Of a stretch of 64,000 nt of DNA, positions 52,296-64,000 are shown one piece after another. The translations under genes and the position numbers were made by a program. The stretch is from Zizania palustris (Eukaryota; Streptophyta; Magnoliopsida; Poales; Poaceae), in the NCBI GenBank assembly GCA_019279435.1, contig JAAALK010000283.1, forward strand, positions 62,292,642 to 62,356,641. Direction: 5' to 3'. The notes beneath the pieces were generated by a model. The model had not been told where the DNA came from and ran no database searches. It was given only the letters and a program-made list of their open reading frames with translations. How positions within the stretch are numbered: position 1 is the stretch's first letter; every line of letters starts with the position of its first letter.

Positions 52296-52996
52296 GGATT
52301 AGTAAACCTTGTGAGACTTCTTATTTCTATCTTGGCTAGGTGCTATAACTTCATCAATATAGGCAACCCAAAGTGATAGATATCTGTAAGATAGACCATT
52401 TTTATTATCACAATACCCTTCAATGCAATTAACTGTGATTCTAATATTTCAATATCTAGTGCAAGAATAATCATGCGTAGAGCATTGATGGAAACAAAAG
52501 CTAAAAGCGCTACTCCTATTTGGTCATATTAAAAGTACATACAGCACTACTCCTATATCTTGCAAATATATAATCTGATATTCACTATAGTCTACTAAAC
52601 CAAACAAATACTAAATGTGAGGGCACTTAGTGCTTTCCCACTTCCTCTGTTAGGGTTTGGTTGGTACGGAGGGCACGAAAACACATGAAAATTGATCTTG
52701 GTGGGGATTTTTATGTGCACATGACATCCCCTTTCTAGCCAGATTATATATCCCGCTAGGAGAGAGAATCCCACTCAACATTTGGGATATACAACAATAC
52801 AAATCCTGATCATTCAAAAAGCCCTCGAAAAAATCAGAATAAACAAGTGAAAAATAACTTGGTTCAATACTAATTGCAATGGTTCGATACTAATTTAGTG
52901 CTTGTATACTAATCCCTAGGTAGTGTAACTTGGTCACAACATGAAGTATATGCCCAAGAAAATTCCGTAGACCGGAAGTTCTGATAGGGTATCGAA
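52296..52996 (+). repeat. Truncated Sirevirus-like LTR, left copy
   Basis: About 700 bp beginning TGCGGATTAGTAAACC match 55932-56660 closely, including CTAGGAGAGAGAATCCCACT and GAAAATTCCGTAGA. The match stops at about 52996, where gypsy-like DNA begins. It corresponds to the left half of the LTR seen more fully at 55932-57416. Confidence 0.7.
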
Positions 52997-52999
52997 AGT

Positions 53000-55180
53000 T
53001 CTGAAGATTGTCACCTCCAAGGGTATCGGTGTTGAGAGGGTTGGTCCTGTCAGTACCAAGGAAATTGGCCAACCAGCCGATGGCGATATCACAACAAGAA
53101 AGCCGCAATGGTGCCCCTCTGGGATCTTCACAAGGAACCATAAGAGAAGGGTGCAATGTCTGCGGTAGAGAGAATTGAAGGCACAAAGGTGCAACGAGAA
53201 AGTTGATTGGCCCCGCAAGATCAAAAGTGAATGGAGAGTGAAATATAAGGCCGATCACGAGGATAAGAAGGACGCGGGAATAAACATGGTTTTATTTCTC
53301 CCTACAGAGCATCGGGCATCCTACGAAGACAACGCGGATCATGCCGATACAATGGCTCAACAGTTTTTGACAAACAAGAAGACCTTAAGCATCATCACCT
53401 AAGATCTCTCTATATCAAAGGATTGGTTAACGGGAAGCCGATGTCCAAGATGATGATAGATGAAGGGGCGGCTGTCAACTTGATGCCTTATGCCACCTTC
53501 CATAAGCTAGGAAAAAACCGGAAGATCTCATTGGAACTAACATGGTATTAAGGGACTTCGGCGGCAACTCGTCAGACACGATGGCAGTACTAAATGCGGA
53601 GCTGACAGTTGGGAGCAAAATGATGCCAACTACCTTTTTCGTCATAGAGGGTAAATGATCTTATAGTCTGATTTTGGGGCGTGATTGGATACATGTGAAT
53701 TGTTGTGTCCCCTCGACAATGCACCAGATCCTGGTTCAATGGGTCAGCGATCAGGTGGAAATCATTCTTGCCGATAGATCGGTTAACATAGCAACAATCG
53801 ATCTATCAATATGTGAGTACTTCAGGTAATCATGAGGATGAATGGAGAACTCCAATTATTCAGTATTTGAGAGATCGTGGTAAGTGGGTTGATCGAAAAG
53901 TTCAGCGGCAAGCATTTAAATTTGTATTGCTCGACGATGAGGTGTATCGCCGAACTATTGATGGAGTACTTTTGAGATATTTGAATATCGATCAATCTAG
54001 ACTTGCTGTGGGTGATGTACATGAAGGTCTTTGTGGTACTCATCAATCGGCCCATAAAATGAGTTGGATGCTCAAAAGAACGGGTTTTTATTGGCCAACT
54101 ATGACTGAGAACTGTTTTAAGTATTATGGAGGATGCGTGGCATGTCTAAGGTTTGGTAATATTCATGTTGCTCTTGCATCTTTGCTTAATCCAATTATCA
54201 AACCATAGTTATTCCGAGGTTGGGCCTTGGACTTCATCGACCAAATTTATCCTTCCTCTTCAAAAGGGTATCGGTTCGTGTTGATGTATGCAGATTATTT
54301 CACCAAGTGGACCGAGGCCGTGCCTCTCAAGAACATGACACAAAACGAGGTGATCGATTTTATCTTGAAGAACATTATACATAGATTCGGTATTCCACAA
54401 ACTATTACTACAGATCAGGGAGCTTCATTTGTTTATAAAGAAGTATGTGATTTTGCTGAATCTTATGGTATAAAGTTGATAAACTCTTCATACTATGCTC
54501 AGCCTAATAGTCAGGATGAGTCTAGTAATAAAACTGTGATTGGGCTCATTAAGAAAAAGATTGAAGAGTTTCCTAGAAGGTGGCATGAAGTGCTTTATGA
54601 ACCATTATGGGCATGTAGAGTTGCAAAGCATGGTGCCACCAAGGTAAGTTCATATGAGTTGGTGTATGGATAAGAAGACGTTTTACCCGTAGAGGTGAAT
54701 CTTGGCTCTTTGAGGTTACTTAAGCAAGATGGCTTATCGGTCGATGAGTATGAAACTCTTTTGAAGGATAATTTAGAATAAGTGACCGATAAGAGACTAA
54801 GAGCTCTAGAGGCAATAGAAAGAGACAAATGAAGAGTAGCTAGAGCTTACAACAAGAAAGTGAGAGCAAAATCATTTCAAGTTGGTGACTTGGTTTGGAA
54901 GACGATTTTGCCTTTAGGCAATATGAGCCCAAAGTTTGGTAAATAGTCGCCTAGTTGGGAAGGTCCTTTTAGAGTTGTTGAAATCTCTCCAAGTAATGCA
55001 TATTTGCTAGAGTCTCTGCAAGGAGAGTGATTTCATAGAGCTTTGAATGGTAGGTATTTGAAAAATTACTTCCCAAGGGTGTGGCAAAATGCTTGAAGTA
55101 TCGAAAGGTTGATATAGAGCATATCACCCTTAGCTCGTTGTGCTTTTGGCTCACTAAAGTTTGCCAAAATGCAGGGGCAT
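53000..55180 (+). pseudogene. Ty3/gypsy Pol remnant: protease joined to integrase, RT/RNase H missing
   Basis: Near 53400-53810 the translation shows an aspartic protease (MMIDEGAAVNLMPYATFHKL, and in other frames LRDFGGNSSDTMAVLN and ILGRDWIHVNCC). The usual active-site DGG reads DEG here. From 53813 it jumps to the RNase H/integrase boundary (YLRDRGKWVDRKVQRQAF). A zinc-binding-like region follows (HEGLCGTHQSAHKM, TGFYWPTM), then the integrase core (GWALDFIDQIYP, ITTDQGASFVY, INSSYYAQPNSQDES) and the C-terminal part (VGDLVWKTILPLG). No reverse transcriptase motif such as YxDD is present between them, so about 2 kb was deleted. Many stops and frame changes make it a fossil. The lineage is RIRE2/Retrosat-like by its PFVIEG and GGA style motifs (inference). 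Confidence 0.83.
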
Positions 55181-55181
55181 G

Positions 55182-55931
55182 TGTTGATAGCAAAAAATGG
55201 TATTAATAGTTAAATTTGTCAAAATATCAATTTTGGTAAATTGGACCGAAAATATACCAAGCTCTAGCACAGGCCGGTCCAATCGGACATGTAGGCCCAG
55301 TCAGACCGACCATGTGGGCTCGGTCAGACAGACCCAATTGTGTATCCGACTCAGATTAGTTGATTTCGGGTCTATTTTATCTCTAATTAATTTTTGACGA
55401 ATTGGATCTGTATCTAAGTCCAATTAGAGTACATGCACATTATGTCCAACCTCTATAAATAGAGGCAAGACCGATTCAAGGAGCCCCCCAAAACCCTAAT
55501 AGATCCAATCTATTATTACCTTGAATCGAACCTTTACTTTTCAATCTACTTTCTTGCCATAGGATTAGTTTAGCACATATATCTTTGCTGGTTTGCGCTA
55601 GAAACCATCCGTCCATCGTGTCGTAATCATGGTAAGTCCTTGTCAATTCGCTCGTGAATCGTCTGTTTCATCCATGTAATAGATTTCTATCGTTTTATTG
55701 TTTTATATCGGTTTCTATTGGTAATTCGGTCTCCTGGCCGAATTGCTTTGATCTCTTGGTGTTTTTTGCAGTATTTTAATCCTATCTTCACCGCCGAAGA
55801 GTTTTGGATTCATGCATCACCATCGAGATGGTCGCCGGAGTCTGGGGGGTAACCTTCGAAGGCTGTCGGTCTAACTGACGGCACCTCTCCGGTTTGACCG
55901 GCCCATGCCGCGCGGTCATCTAAGGCATTGA
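55182..55931 (+). repeat. 3' LTR of the gypsy remnant
   Basis: After the purine-rich GCAGGGGCATG, the LTR starts TGTTGATAGC (about 55182) and ends about GGCATTGACA (55931), where the Sirevirus-like LTR copy begins. It contains TAAATAGAGGCAAGACC near 55455-55475. No 5' LTR copy was found to confirm the ends. Confidence 0.6.
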
Positions 55932-57416
55932 CATGCGCGGAGTAGTAAACCTTGTGAGACTTCTTTTTTCTATCTTGGCTAGGTGCTATAACTTCATATA
56001 ACTTCATCAATATAGGCAACCCGAAGTGATAATATCTATAAGATAGACCATTTTTATTATCTCAATACCCTTTAATGCAATTAACTATGATTCTAATATT
56101 TCAGTATCTAGTGCAAGAATAATCATGCGTAGAGCGTTGATGGAAACAAAAGCTAAAAGCGCTACTCCTATTTGGTCATATTAAAAGTACATAAAGAACT
56201 GCTCCTATGTCTTGCAAATATATAATCTAATCTTCACTATAGTCTACTAAACCAAATAGGTACTAAATGTGAAGGCACTTAGTGCTTTCCCACTTCCTCT
56301 GTTAGGGTTTGGTTGGTAAGGAGGGCACAAAAACCACATGAAAACTGATCTTGGTTGGGATTTTTTATGTGCACATGACACCCCTTTCTAGCCAGGTTAT
56401 ATATACCGCTAGGAGAGAGAATCCCACTCAACATTTGGGAGATACAACAATACAAATCCCGACCATTCAAAAATCCCTCAAAAAAATCAGAATAAACAAG
56501 TGCAAAATAACTTGGTTCGATACTAATTGCAATGGTTCGATACTAATTTAGTGCTTGTATACTAATCCCTAGGCAGTGTAACTTGGTCACAACATGAAGG
56601 ATACACCCAAGAAAATTCCGTAGATTGGAAGTTCCGGTAGGAAGTATCGGAAGTTGCGGTTATTTTCTGGTCTCGATACAGAGAGCAAATGTTGTTTCGG
56701 AAGTTTCAATATGGTATCAGAAGTTCCGATGAGGCAAAAGTTTTAATTCGGAATTAGGGAATTTTTGTATTGATCGGAAGTTCTGATATGGTATCGAATG
56801 TTCCGAAGTGGGCGATAACAGATTGGATTTGTTGCATGTCGTATTGTATCTGGAGACCTAAAATACCATGTCGGAAGTTCTGATCTAGGATCGGAAGTTC
56901 CGACGTGGGAAAATAGATTGGGTCTGTTACGGTTTTTAGGGTTTTGGGATGAACACGACCAAGGGGCCCTCAGCCCTATAAAAGGAGAGGAGGAGGACAT
57001 CTTGGGGCAAGCAATAAGCCTAGATTAGACTTAGCCACCCAAGAGTTCTCTCCTTCCTTTCTTGATCTCAAACATTGAGGTCAAGGATCCCCGTCTCTCA
57101 CATGCGGTGCTAGCACGCTGCCGTGGGAGGTACTCCATCCCTGTACGTCTGGACTCTCTGGAGGCGTTGCTCCAATAGTCACACTTGTGGACATCTACGT
57201 GCGAATGATTATGTCGTCTTCATTGATCGGATCGGTGAAGGACGACAAGGACGAAGCGAGAAGAGGCTTGATGTGCTGCTCCAACATCGTCTTCCGCTGC
57301 ACCTAGCGCATCTCGTGCAAGAAGGTACCGATCTATGATCTCACACGCGCATGAGTCTTGGGCCTAGGGTGTAAAATTTTGAATTTGTCGGCTAGCGTAG
57401 CTCCCCTATTCCGCAA
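55932..57416 (+). repeat. Sirevirus-like LTR, right copy, with primer-binding site
   Basis: From 55932 the sequence repeats the left copy, continues through a TATA box (CCCTATAAAAGGAG, about 56974-56987), and ends TTCCGCAACA at about 57416. A primer-binding site TGGTATCAGAGCC (57418-57431) follows directly. That makes this a 5'-type LTR of about 1.48 kb. It is packed with palindromic TCGGAAGTTCCGA-like motifs upstream of the TATA box, as in Sireviruses (copia) described in maize. Confidence 0.72.
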
Positions 57417-57690
57417 CAGTGGTATCAGAGCCTACGTGCGTAGTGTTCGATCTAGATCCCTCGTGTATGGAGATACATGGTGGAAAAACAAATTAGATCT
57501 ATTTCTATCCGTAGTGGATCAGAAGTTCCGATAATGATCGGAAGTTCTGATGGCGGATCAGAAGTTCCGATAGTGATTGGATGTTCTGATATCGAATAAT
57601 GATTCGATACAAAAGGAAATTGTTGCGATGCAGGATTCCGATATTGATCAGAAGTTCCGATACCAGATCGGAAGTTCTGACCCACGCGAA
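56620..57690. repeat. Cluster of CGGAAGTTCCG palindromes
   Basis: At least 12-15 copies or near copies of an 11-13-bp palindrome (CGGAAGTTCCG and variants such as TCAGAAGTTCCGATA) lie between 56620 and 56920, and again at 57517-57690 just after the primer-binding site. Two more lie in the left LTR copy near 52973-52996. Confidence 0.85.
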
Positions 57691-58891
57691 TTTGAAAAAC
57701 CGAGCCTGTTGACCCGTTTTTTTAGATCCAGAATCCAATCACTTGTAGATTGCTTGCCTAAGTTTGTTTTGCAGAGAATGATGTGACTGTCATGGCCTTG
57801 GATAAATATGATGTATGAGATGCATGCAATGAATGTAAATTAAATATGGCTTGCGTGTCATGGTTATTTACAGCCCAAGGCCGATATAAAATTTATTACG
57901 GCTTGCATGTCGTTTCCGCGGTGCTTCAGCCCATGTTATTAGTATAGACTATGCGAGATGGACTAGTACTTTTCATGGAGGCTGGGAGCACGCACTCAAT
58001 GATGGGAGCCATGGAGATGGAGATCTCCATGTGAAGAAGGCCATGCTATGTCACAATTAATATGACTGCCTGTGATGCTTTCTTATGTTCCTGTTATTCT
58101 ATTCTTGCATGTTTCATGTGCGCTAGGGACGTTACAATGCTAGAATAGTTTCCCCTCAGAAAATTAAGTGTTGATACTCTTCCCAATAGCTGCACCCACC
58201 AAGGTTCGTGCTCATCGATAGTGGGTCTGCCAAAGCAGGGTGCTATCTTTTATCTCGACCAGTTGGGGCGGAAGTTGGACTTCTGCATTCATAGTGTCAC
58301 GATAATAGGTACAAAAGTACTTATGTCAGCAAGCCTGGCAAGGGTTGCCAATTGCAGAGCACCCTCTGAAAATGGAGCAGTGACATCATCTGCCATTACG
58401 GCCACCGGAAGGATATGAGAACCTTCCTCTTCAAAACTACCCTAGGGGGCAGGCAAATCCATAGTATCTTGCATCAGCTGTATTCAAAGCCGATGTTGGT
58501 CATGATGAAGGCCGCAAGGAAATAAAATAAGCAAAAATATCTGACGGGGACTTAAATAAAGAGGAACCCCAACATCCGTGGCCACGATGATGATGACATC
58601 AGTCACCACCTCATCTGCTAGTACATCGGTCAAATATTCAGTCGGTCAAATGTTCACGCAAATGAAGAGGCGGGCGATGCCAACTGAGGTAAAAGAGGAT
58701 GCACTTGAATAAGTGCCTCACAGAAAATTTTTGCGAAGGAAGAAAACACCGGATATGGTGGGAACAAATCGACAAATTACTTGATCGGAGCGATCTCTGG
58801 TGAATCGGCGCACCACCACATCCAGTGCTTTGCATTTGTGAGTTAGGGTTTTGACCCGCCTCTTGGTGAGACACTCCAGCGGGGTAGGAGC
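57432..58891. other. Internal or flanking DNA of the Sirevirus-like element, not identified
   Basis: After the palindromes there is no recognisable gag or pol. A minus-strand translation near 58,200-58,870 (for example AVMADDVTAPFSEGALQLAT) looks protein-like but has stops and matches nothing I can name. I see no gene here. Confidence 0.4.
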
Positions 58892-61800
58892 TGTCATGCC
58901 CTGATTTAATAAATTAGGACCTTTATTGAAATTCCATAGAAAATCAATAAACCAAGATGTTCATCATGCGACCACGTACAATATGAGCAATCATTCACGG
59001 TTCGTAGACCGTATTAGTACAAAATTGAATAAAGATGAAGAGAAACTAATAAATCAAAGGGTCCTAGATGAACGCCTCCTTCCAGTCTCGCCTTGACTGG
59101 GTTGCTACTCCAGACCTTCATCCTCCTCGTAGTAGACGGGCTCTGGTGGTGTAAGTCAATGGGGTGAGTACAAACGTACTCAGCAAGCCACCGGATGCAA
59201 ATATAATGCAGAGTAATAACAAGGGAGATAGTGGCTAATTTTGCGGAAAAGCGTAATCGGTAAAGCAATTAAATGTGATCAATTTATTAGTATTGAAATG
59301 TAAACATGTGTATGCATCATCATCTTCTAACTCGAGGGGTATAGTCAGCCCCACCTCGCTCAACAGTCCTTACATGCCATGAATAACTCAACCATTCACA
59401 CAATAGTAACCTAACTACGAGTAGTTACACAACCCGCCCTTGACCGTGGGCTCAGCTTTTTGAAAAGATTAAATACTCTGATTAGAGATGTACCACTGTA
59501 CCCAGAAGGCACGCACTCATCACTTACACCAAAGTGTAATGAGATGACCCATACCACGGGAACTCATGCCAAAACCTTCCATATGGCCCTCCTCGACCCG
59601 ACAGCACCCTCTTATGGGTTTCATATGGTGTCCCGACGCGTCGAGCCTCACCATACCCCCCTTGAGCCACGTCGGTACAAGTCATCCGCAGGTTGCCCCT
59701 TGCCCCCTCCACTATGGTGCATCGAGTCGGATTGTTCCATACTTTCAGTTAGGACTTACCCATTAGACTTGTGGTTGGTACGGAAGTGCTTTGCAACAGA
59801 TCCTGCAAACCGGTCCTTATAGTGCCCCGGGTGCGACCAACCAATGCCCTAGCTTGCACTCGGAACCCACCATACTTATAACATAGCCAACTCCAACAGA
59901 GTCCAGAGACGAGAATAACGGGGAAATTCATATAACAGAATCCAACTATATACGACTCATTCTTTTTATCCTATAGCATTTGTGTCGATACATTGGACAC
60001 TAGCTAATATGATATTTGTAGAGTGACAAGGAGTGTTGGCTCAATAAGCATGGCTTGGGTTTGCACACAAGGTCGGGGATCTAATAAATATAAGTGTACG
60101 CTTGAGATTTGACTAATGCAATATTATCCTATGAGTTATAGCGATACTTTATTTAAAACATGGGCTCAATGATGATCAAAATGGGGGTTGTGACTTGCCT
60201 TGATCAGCAAATGGTGAAGGTGGAACTTCGGGATAGAACTCCGGCTCCTCGACGAACTCGTAGTCTTCTCGATACGGAAAAAGTAAATAAAACATTCAAT
60301 AAAGCATCACAAAAAAATAAGCAGACAAGTTTTATGACTTAAATATGTGAATTGAGTTTTATTACACTGAAGGTATATTTAATAATATTAAAGGTTAAAG
60401 TTTTGGGGCTTTTCCTAATTTATTTCATGAATTATTAATTTATCCCTAAGGTGTTTTTATTTATTTAATTCATAAGATTATTTTATGCTAAAGTAACATA
60501 CTGTTTTTATGGCATTAATATGTAGAGAATAAAATGCTGCATTTTAAAAAAATTGAATGGTGAAATTTGGAGCTAAAATGAGCAAGTTATGAATTTTGGA
60601 AGTTTAAACATTTTTCTGGAATTTTATTTAAACAGAAAATAGGATTTAGTCTTCGGTGAGCCAGGCCCACGGTGGACTGGGCCACTGTGCGCGTGGACCG
60701 GATCAACCAGGACCGTCGGATCTGGATCCGGTGATCGGGCGCGAGGCGGGAAGGGTTAAATGAAAATGGACTGTCCAGATTAAATCCTGCGAATCGGTAC
60801 GACGTGGACGCACCAGATTGAGTCAACATTTTTAAATAGTGATCAACGACCCAGATCGCATGGTACCACTTTGACCGGATTCGAGGGCCCGGATTAAATC
60901 CCGAAGGGATTTAATCGTAGCCCTCCGATCGCGATCGGACGGCCATGATGTGATCCGGCACGACACGAACGTAAGGGGCCACGTACCCCTTCGTCCTCGG
61001 CTCCGGCGGGGCTTGGGTGCGGTGGTGATGGCGCCGGCGAGGGCCTAGGGGCCTAGTTTCATGCGAAAATGGATAGAGGAGACGACGACGGTTCCAACTG
61101 TACCTGCGGCGGCGACGATGATCAACGGACAGTGATCGGTGGTGGGGTAGACGACAGAGGCTTTACGGGTGCTCGACGGCGACGACGATCCGGCGATCTT
61201 CTCGGCCGACGGAGGCGTGGCCGAGGACGGGCGAACACCAGCGGTCTCGACGGTGGCGGTGGCTAGGATGGAGGGGGCCGAAATCAATGACGAATGGCGG
61301 CCGGAGACGGGGGAGGGGAGAAAAGACGAAAGCCGAGGGGGGGGGGGGCTCTGGAGTGCTTAGCTCGGGCTTAGGCAGTGTAGGCTGAGTGCGGTGAGGG
61401 GAGGTGTACTTATAGGGTCACCGGCGGTGGCCATATGGAATCCTTCTCCGGTGAGGGTTCCATTCCCTCAGCCAAGCTTCCATACTTGCCAAAACGCGTG
61501 AGCTATAGAAGGAAAGTGATCGCGGTGGTTCGAGGAAGGGGGTCCGGAGTGTATCCGGGCAGATAGAGCGGCCGACGGTGAGGAATCAGAAGGGGGTCGC
61601 CAGAAGGAAAGGGGAGAGATCCCCTTCCATCAGGGACGAAGGTTCTGACAGGTGGCCCCAACCTGTCAACGGGCGAAGCAGAAAAGGAAAGGCCGACAGG
61701 CGGGCCCGGTCGGTCAGAGGCGAGGGGTGCGTGGGTGAGACCGACAGGTGGGGCCAAGCGGAGCGCGGGCGCGGGGAGGAGAGAGGGGGAGTGCGCCGAC

Positions 61801-62120
61801 AGGCGGGTCCTGCTTATCAGCGACACGAGGTTGGGTTGGGCTGGGCTAGAGGCTAATTCAAGGTTGAGGCCCATTTAGATTTATAATTGTTTCTAATTTA
61901 AAATAAATCCAGTAAATCATTTATTTTATTAAGGGTTGAATCACTGTAGATAAAAATTTGTAAAAATTCCTGAAATTATGTCTTGGCCTCTAGATTATTC
62001 CATAAATTTTCCAAGTCCAAATTTTGAATATTTCTCCCTGTTTGGCTTTATTAGGGCTCTTTTAGGGTTTTTTTAATTATAAAATCTAGAAATTCCTTAA
62101 ATTATATATTTCTTTTATTT
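58892..62120 (-). mobile_element. Tekay-like long LTR, minus strand, right border uncertain
   Basis: On the minus strand it ends GGGCATGACA at 58892. Reading backwards it has the same layout as the solo LTR at 6591-10054: a CTTGCTGAGTACG...GTACTCACCC block (about 59164-59190), an acidic block near GAAGTTCCACCTTCACC (about 60215), a GC-rich leader, and a TATA box. No gag or pol is present. I could not find the start tip or a matching target duplication. The right border lies somewhere between about 61,865 and 62,130, where transposase coding sequence begins. GC-rich open frames at 61,045-61,874 belong to the LTR. Confidence 0.7.
61408..61418 (-). promoter_or_regulatory. TATA box of the minus-strand LTR
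   Basis: ACCCTATAAGT on the minus strand is followed by a GC-rich leader (CCTCACCGCACTCAGCC), paralleling the promoter of the solo LTR at 7040. Confidence 0.5.
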
Positions 62121-62131
62121 TATTTATTTCT

Positions 62132-64000
62132 TCGGTTAGGTCGGCTCTTTTCATGGCTTGTTGTGTGTGGAAACGATAGCCGTTTACATCGTAAGCTTTG
62201 AATATCTTGACCTTGTAGGCACAACCATTCGCAACTTGCCTCAACTCGGAACTCATTGTCGTGTCAGTTCTTCCCTATAGGTTTAAACGCGATGAACATG
62301 TATATTAGTCGCATATAAGATATAATTGAAAGGTAGAACTAACTAAAAGTTAATTTGAGAAATACCTTAGTTTTGAACCAAGAAATGAAATCGGGATTGC
62401 CATTTCCCACACCATACTTAATAAGGGTAGTTGATTCCTCAATGTTAGCCTCCCTCGAACCACGCCAAAATCGTCGATGAAATTCCTCAATGTACGGTTC
62501 CACTTCAAAAAGTTTTTGTCAGGACATACAACATAATCAAACGCCACTCATCATGTTGCAAGGTCTGTTAGCAGCACCACTTGCACTTCCTAGTTGGCCC
62601 CTGAAGATGCTGAGATTTGATTCTTCTTCTGGAAGATTGTAACGGGAAGGTGGATTATGCACGCTAGGAAGATTGTCCGCATAATATCTAGTTGTGAAGT
62701 TTGACACCTCCTCCAAAACATATGCCTCAGCTATGGATGCTTCAATTTTGCATTTGTTCTTACATTTATTCTAAAGAGTCTTTTGGAATCTCTCAATTGA
62801 ATAGCACCAACGGCTCTAGACCAGACCTCCCTTCCGAGCCTCATACGGAAGGTGCAAGATCATATGTTGCATCGGATTGAAAAAACCGGGCGGAAAGATC
62901 TTTTCTAGCTTGCATAATAACATGGGCGCTAGTGTCTCCATGTCTGCTACCACGGTGTGAGACAACTGTTTAGCACAAAGTTGCTGAAAAAAATTGCTCA
63001 ATTCAGCTATAACTCGCCAGGCATCCTCGGGGACATAGCCACGAATCATGACCGGGAGCAGCCGCTCAATCCATATGTGATAGTCATGACTTTTGAGTCC
63101 GTTTATTCGCAGAGTAGCAAGATTAACTCCCCTCTCCAGATTAGCTGCATAGCCATCAGGAAACATCAAGGTTTGAAACCACTCAAGTACTTCCCTCCTT
63201 TGTCCCCTTGTTAGAACAAAATCAGACTTTGTCTTCGTCCAGGATTTCCCACTTCTAGGAGGTATCATGTCGAGCTAAGGTCTGTTGCATATAGCCGCTT
63301 GATCCACTCGGGCCTTGACGTTGTCTTTCGTCTTCTCAGGAATATCCATGATTGTGCCAAAAATGGCCTCGGCAACATTGTTCTCGGTGTGCATCACATC
63401 AATGTTGTGCGGAATGAGAAGATCATTGAAATAAGGAAGATTCCATAAACATGGTTTGTGAGTCCATGCATGATGCTCACCATATCCGATAAAACCAGCT
63501 CCTTGTGTATTAATTTGCAAAGACTCTAATTGAGCACGAACATCGGCTCCAGTCATTTTAGTTGGTGCTGAGCCTTTAACAGACACACCTTTTGTAAAAT
63601 TCTTCTTATCCTTCCTGAATGGATGGTTTCGAGGAAGGAATTGCCGGTGCTTGTCAAACGAGGAATATTTTCCACCCTTAGCCAGCCAAATGAACTTTAG
63701 AGTCGACCGACAAATCGGGAATGCGAACTTCCCATGCACGCACGAGCCGCAAAATATCGAATATGCTGGTAGGTCATGTAGAGAGTACATATACCAGACA
63801 TGCATTCTGAAGTTTGTCTTTATAGATCGGTCATATGTCAACACACTGTCTTCCCATGCACGGACCAAATCATCCATCAAAGGCTCCATATACACACTCA
63901 TATTTTTCCCCAGGTATTCAGGCCCTGGAATTATCAAGGACAAGAAAATATTCTGTCGTTGAAAGATGACGTCGGTAGGAAGGTTGAGGGGAATAACAAA
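62132..64000 (-). pseudogene. Second CACTA transposase (tnp2), runs off the window
   Basis: The minus strand is open from the window edge (FVIPLNLPTDVIFQRQN) through SLIIPGPEYLGKN, the tnp2 blocks YMYSLHDLPAYSIFCGSCVH and IPHNIDVMHTENNVAEAI, to ICNRP. An in-frame TAG follows (near 63275). The DUF4218-like region comes next (GLKSHDYHIWIERLLPVM, CKLEKIFPPGFFNPM, YEARKGGLV), then another TAG (near 62815) and SRWCYSIERFQKTL. Further exons read EASIAEAYVLEEVSNF and VGNGNPDFISWFKTK. The last piece (VANGCAYKVKIFKAYDVNGY, then RFHT with a 2-nt insertion before SHEKSRPNRRN) ends at about 62132 next to LTR DNA, exactly where TTNTGV of the DUF4216 region should follow. It is a different, less decayed member of the family at 1550. 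Confidence 0.9.

Noticed and set aside
61045..61874. GC-rich open frames on both strands near the window end
   Set aside because: They fall in the leader and promoter region of the minus-strand long LTR and show no domain.

Overview
This window is plant nuclear DNA, almost certainly from a grass (Poaceae) and perhaps a panicoid. The evidence is spliced genes with GT-AG introns, GC-rich first exons, dense nested transposons of grass type (tnp2-class CACTA elements, Tourist-like MITEs, Tekay-like long LTRs, a Sirevirus-like LTR, a Ty1/copia element) and a CACTA relic carrying the TTTGCCGAGTG subterminal repeat common in maize and sorghum. There are no operons, rRNA or CRISPR, and I recognise no tRNA gene.

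Three host genes are supported, all on the + strand. (1) A 10-exon GDP-fucose O-fucosyltransferase-like Golgi protein, 14741-25627, 585 aa. (2) A 5-exon plant protein of unknown function with one membrane segment, 28649-34850, 250 aa. (3) A 4-exon BURP-domain secreted protein with five 21-aa tandem repeats, 47445-51221, 449 aa. All three could be assembled exon by exon with consistent reading phase.

The rest is mostly transposable elements, many with exact borders. 29-11793 is a complete CACTA element (3-bp duplication GAT) with two decayed transposase genes, a 154-bp foldback, and a 3.46-kb solo LTR (duplication CTTTA) inside one intron. 11.8-14.4 kb holds a MULE-like inverted-repeat element with captured-looking GC-rich DNA, plus a 53-bp tandem repeat. 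Intron 9 of the fucosyltransferase gene carries a hAT-like element (8-bp duplication GTCCAAAG) interrupted by a 5.27-kb Ty1/copia element (duplication AAACC). The first intron of gene 2 holds a MITE split by a small LTR element, a Tourist-like MITE, and a second member of the same hAT family. 36551-39707 is a 3.16-kb CACTA element (duplication CCG) that carries a gene for a protein with two B3 DNA-binding domains instead of a transposase. 40-45 kb is a mosaic of MITEs over a local segmental duplication. 52.3-57.4 kb is a Sirevirus-like LTR pair broken by a deleted Ty3/gypsy element. 58.9-64 kb is a minus-strand Tekay-like LTR next to a second tnp2 transposase pseudogene that runs off the window.

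I did not find a wholly new molecular system. The most unusual items are the B3-carrying CACTA element with a duplicated promoter leader, the long foldback in the first CACTA element, the duplicated first exon and repeat region of the BURP gene, and two same-family hAT elements sitting in introns of neighbouring genes. All calls come from reading the sequence by eye. Family assignments rest on remembered domain signatures, not on database searches.
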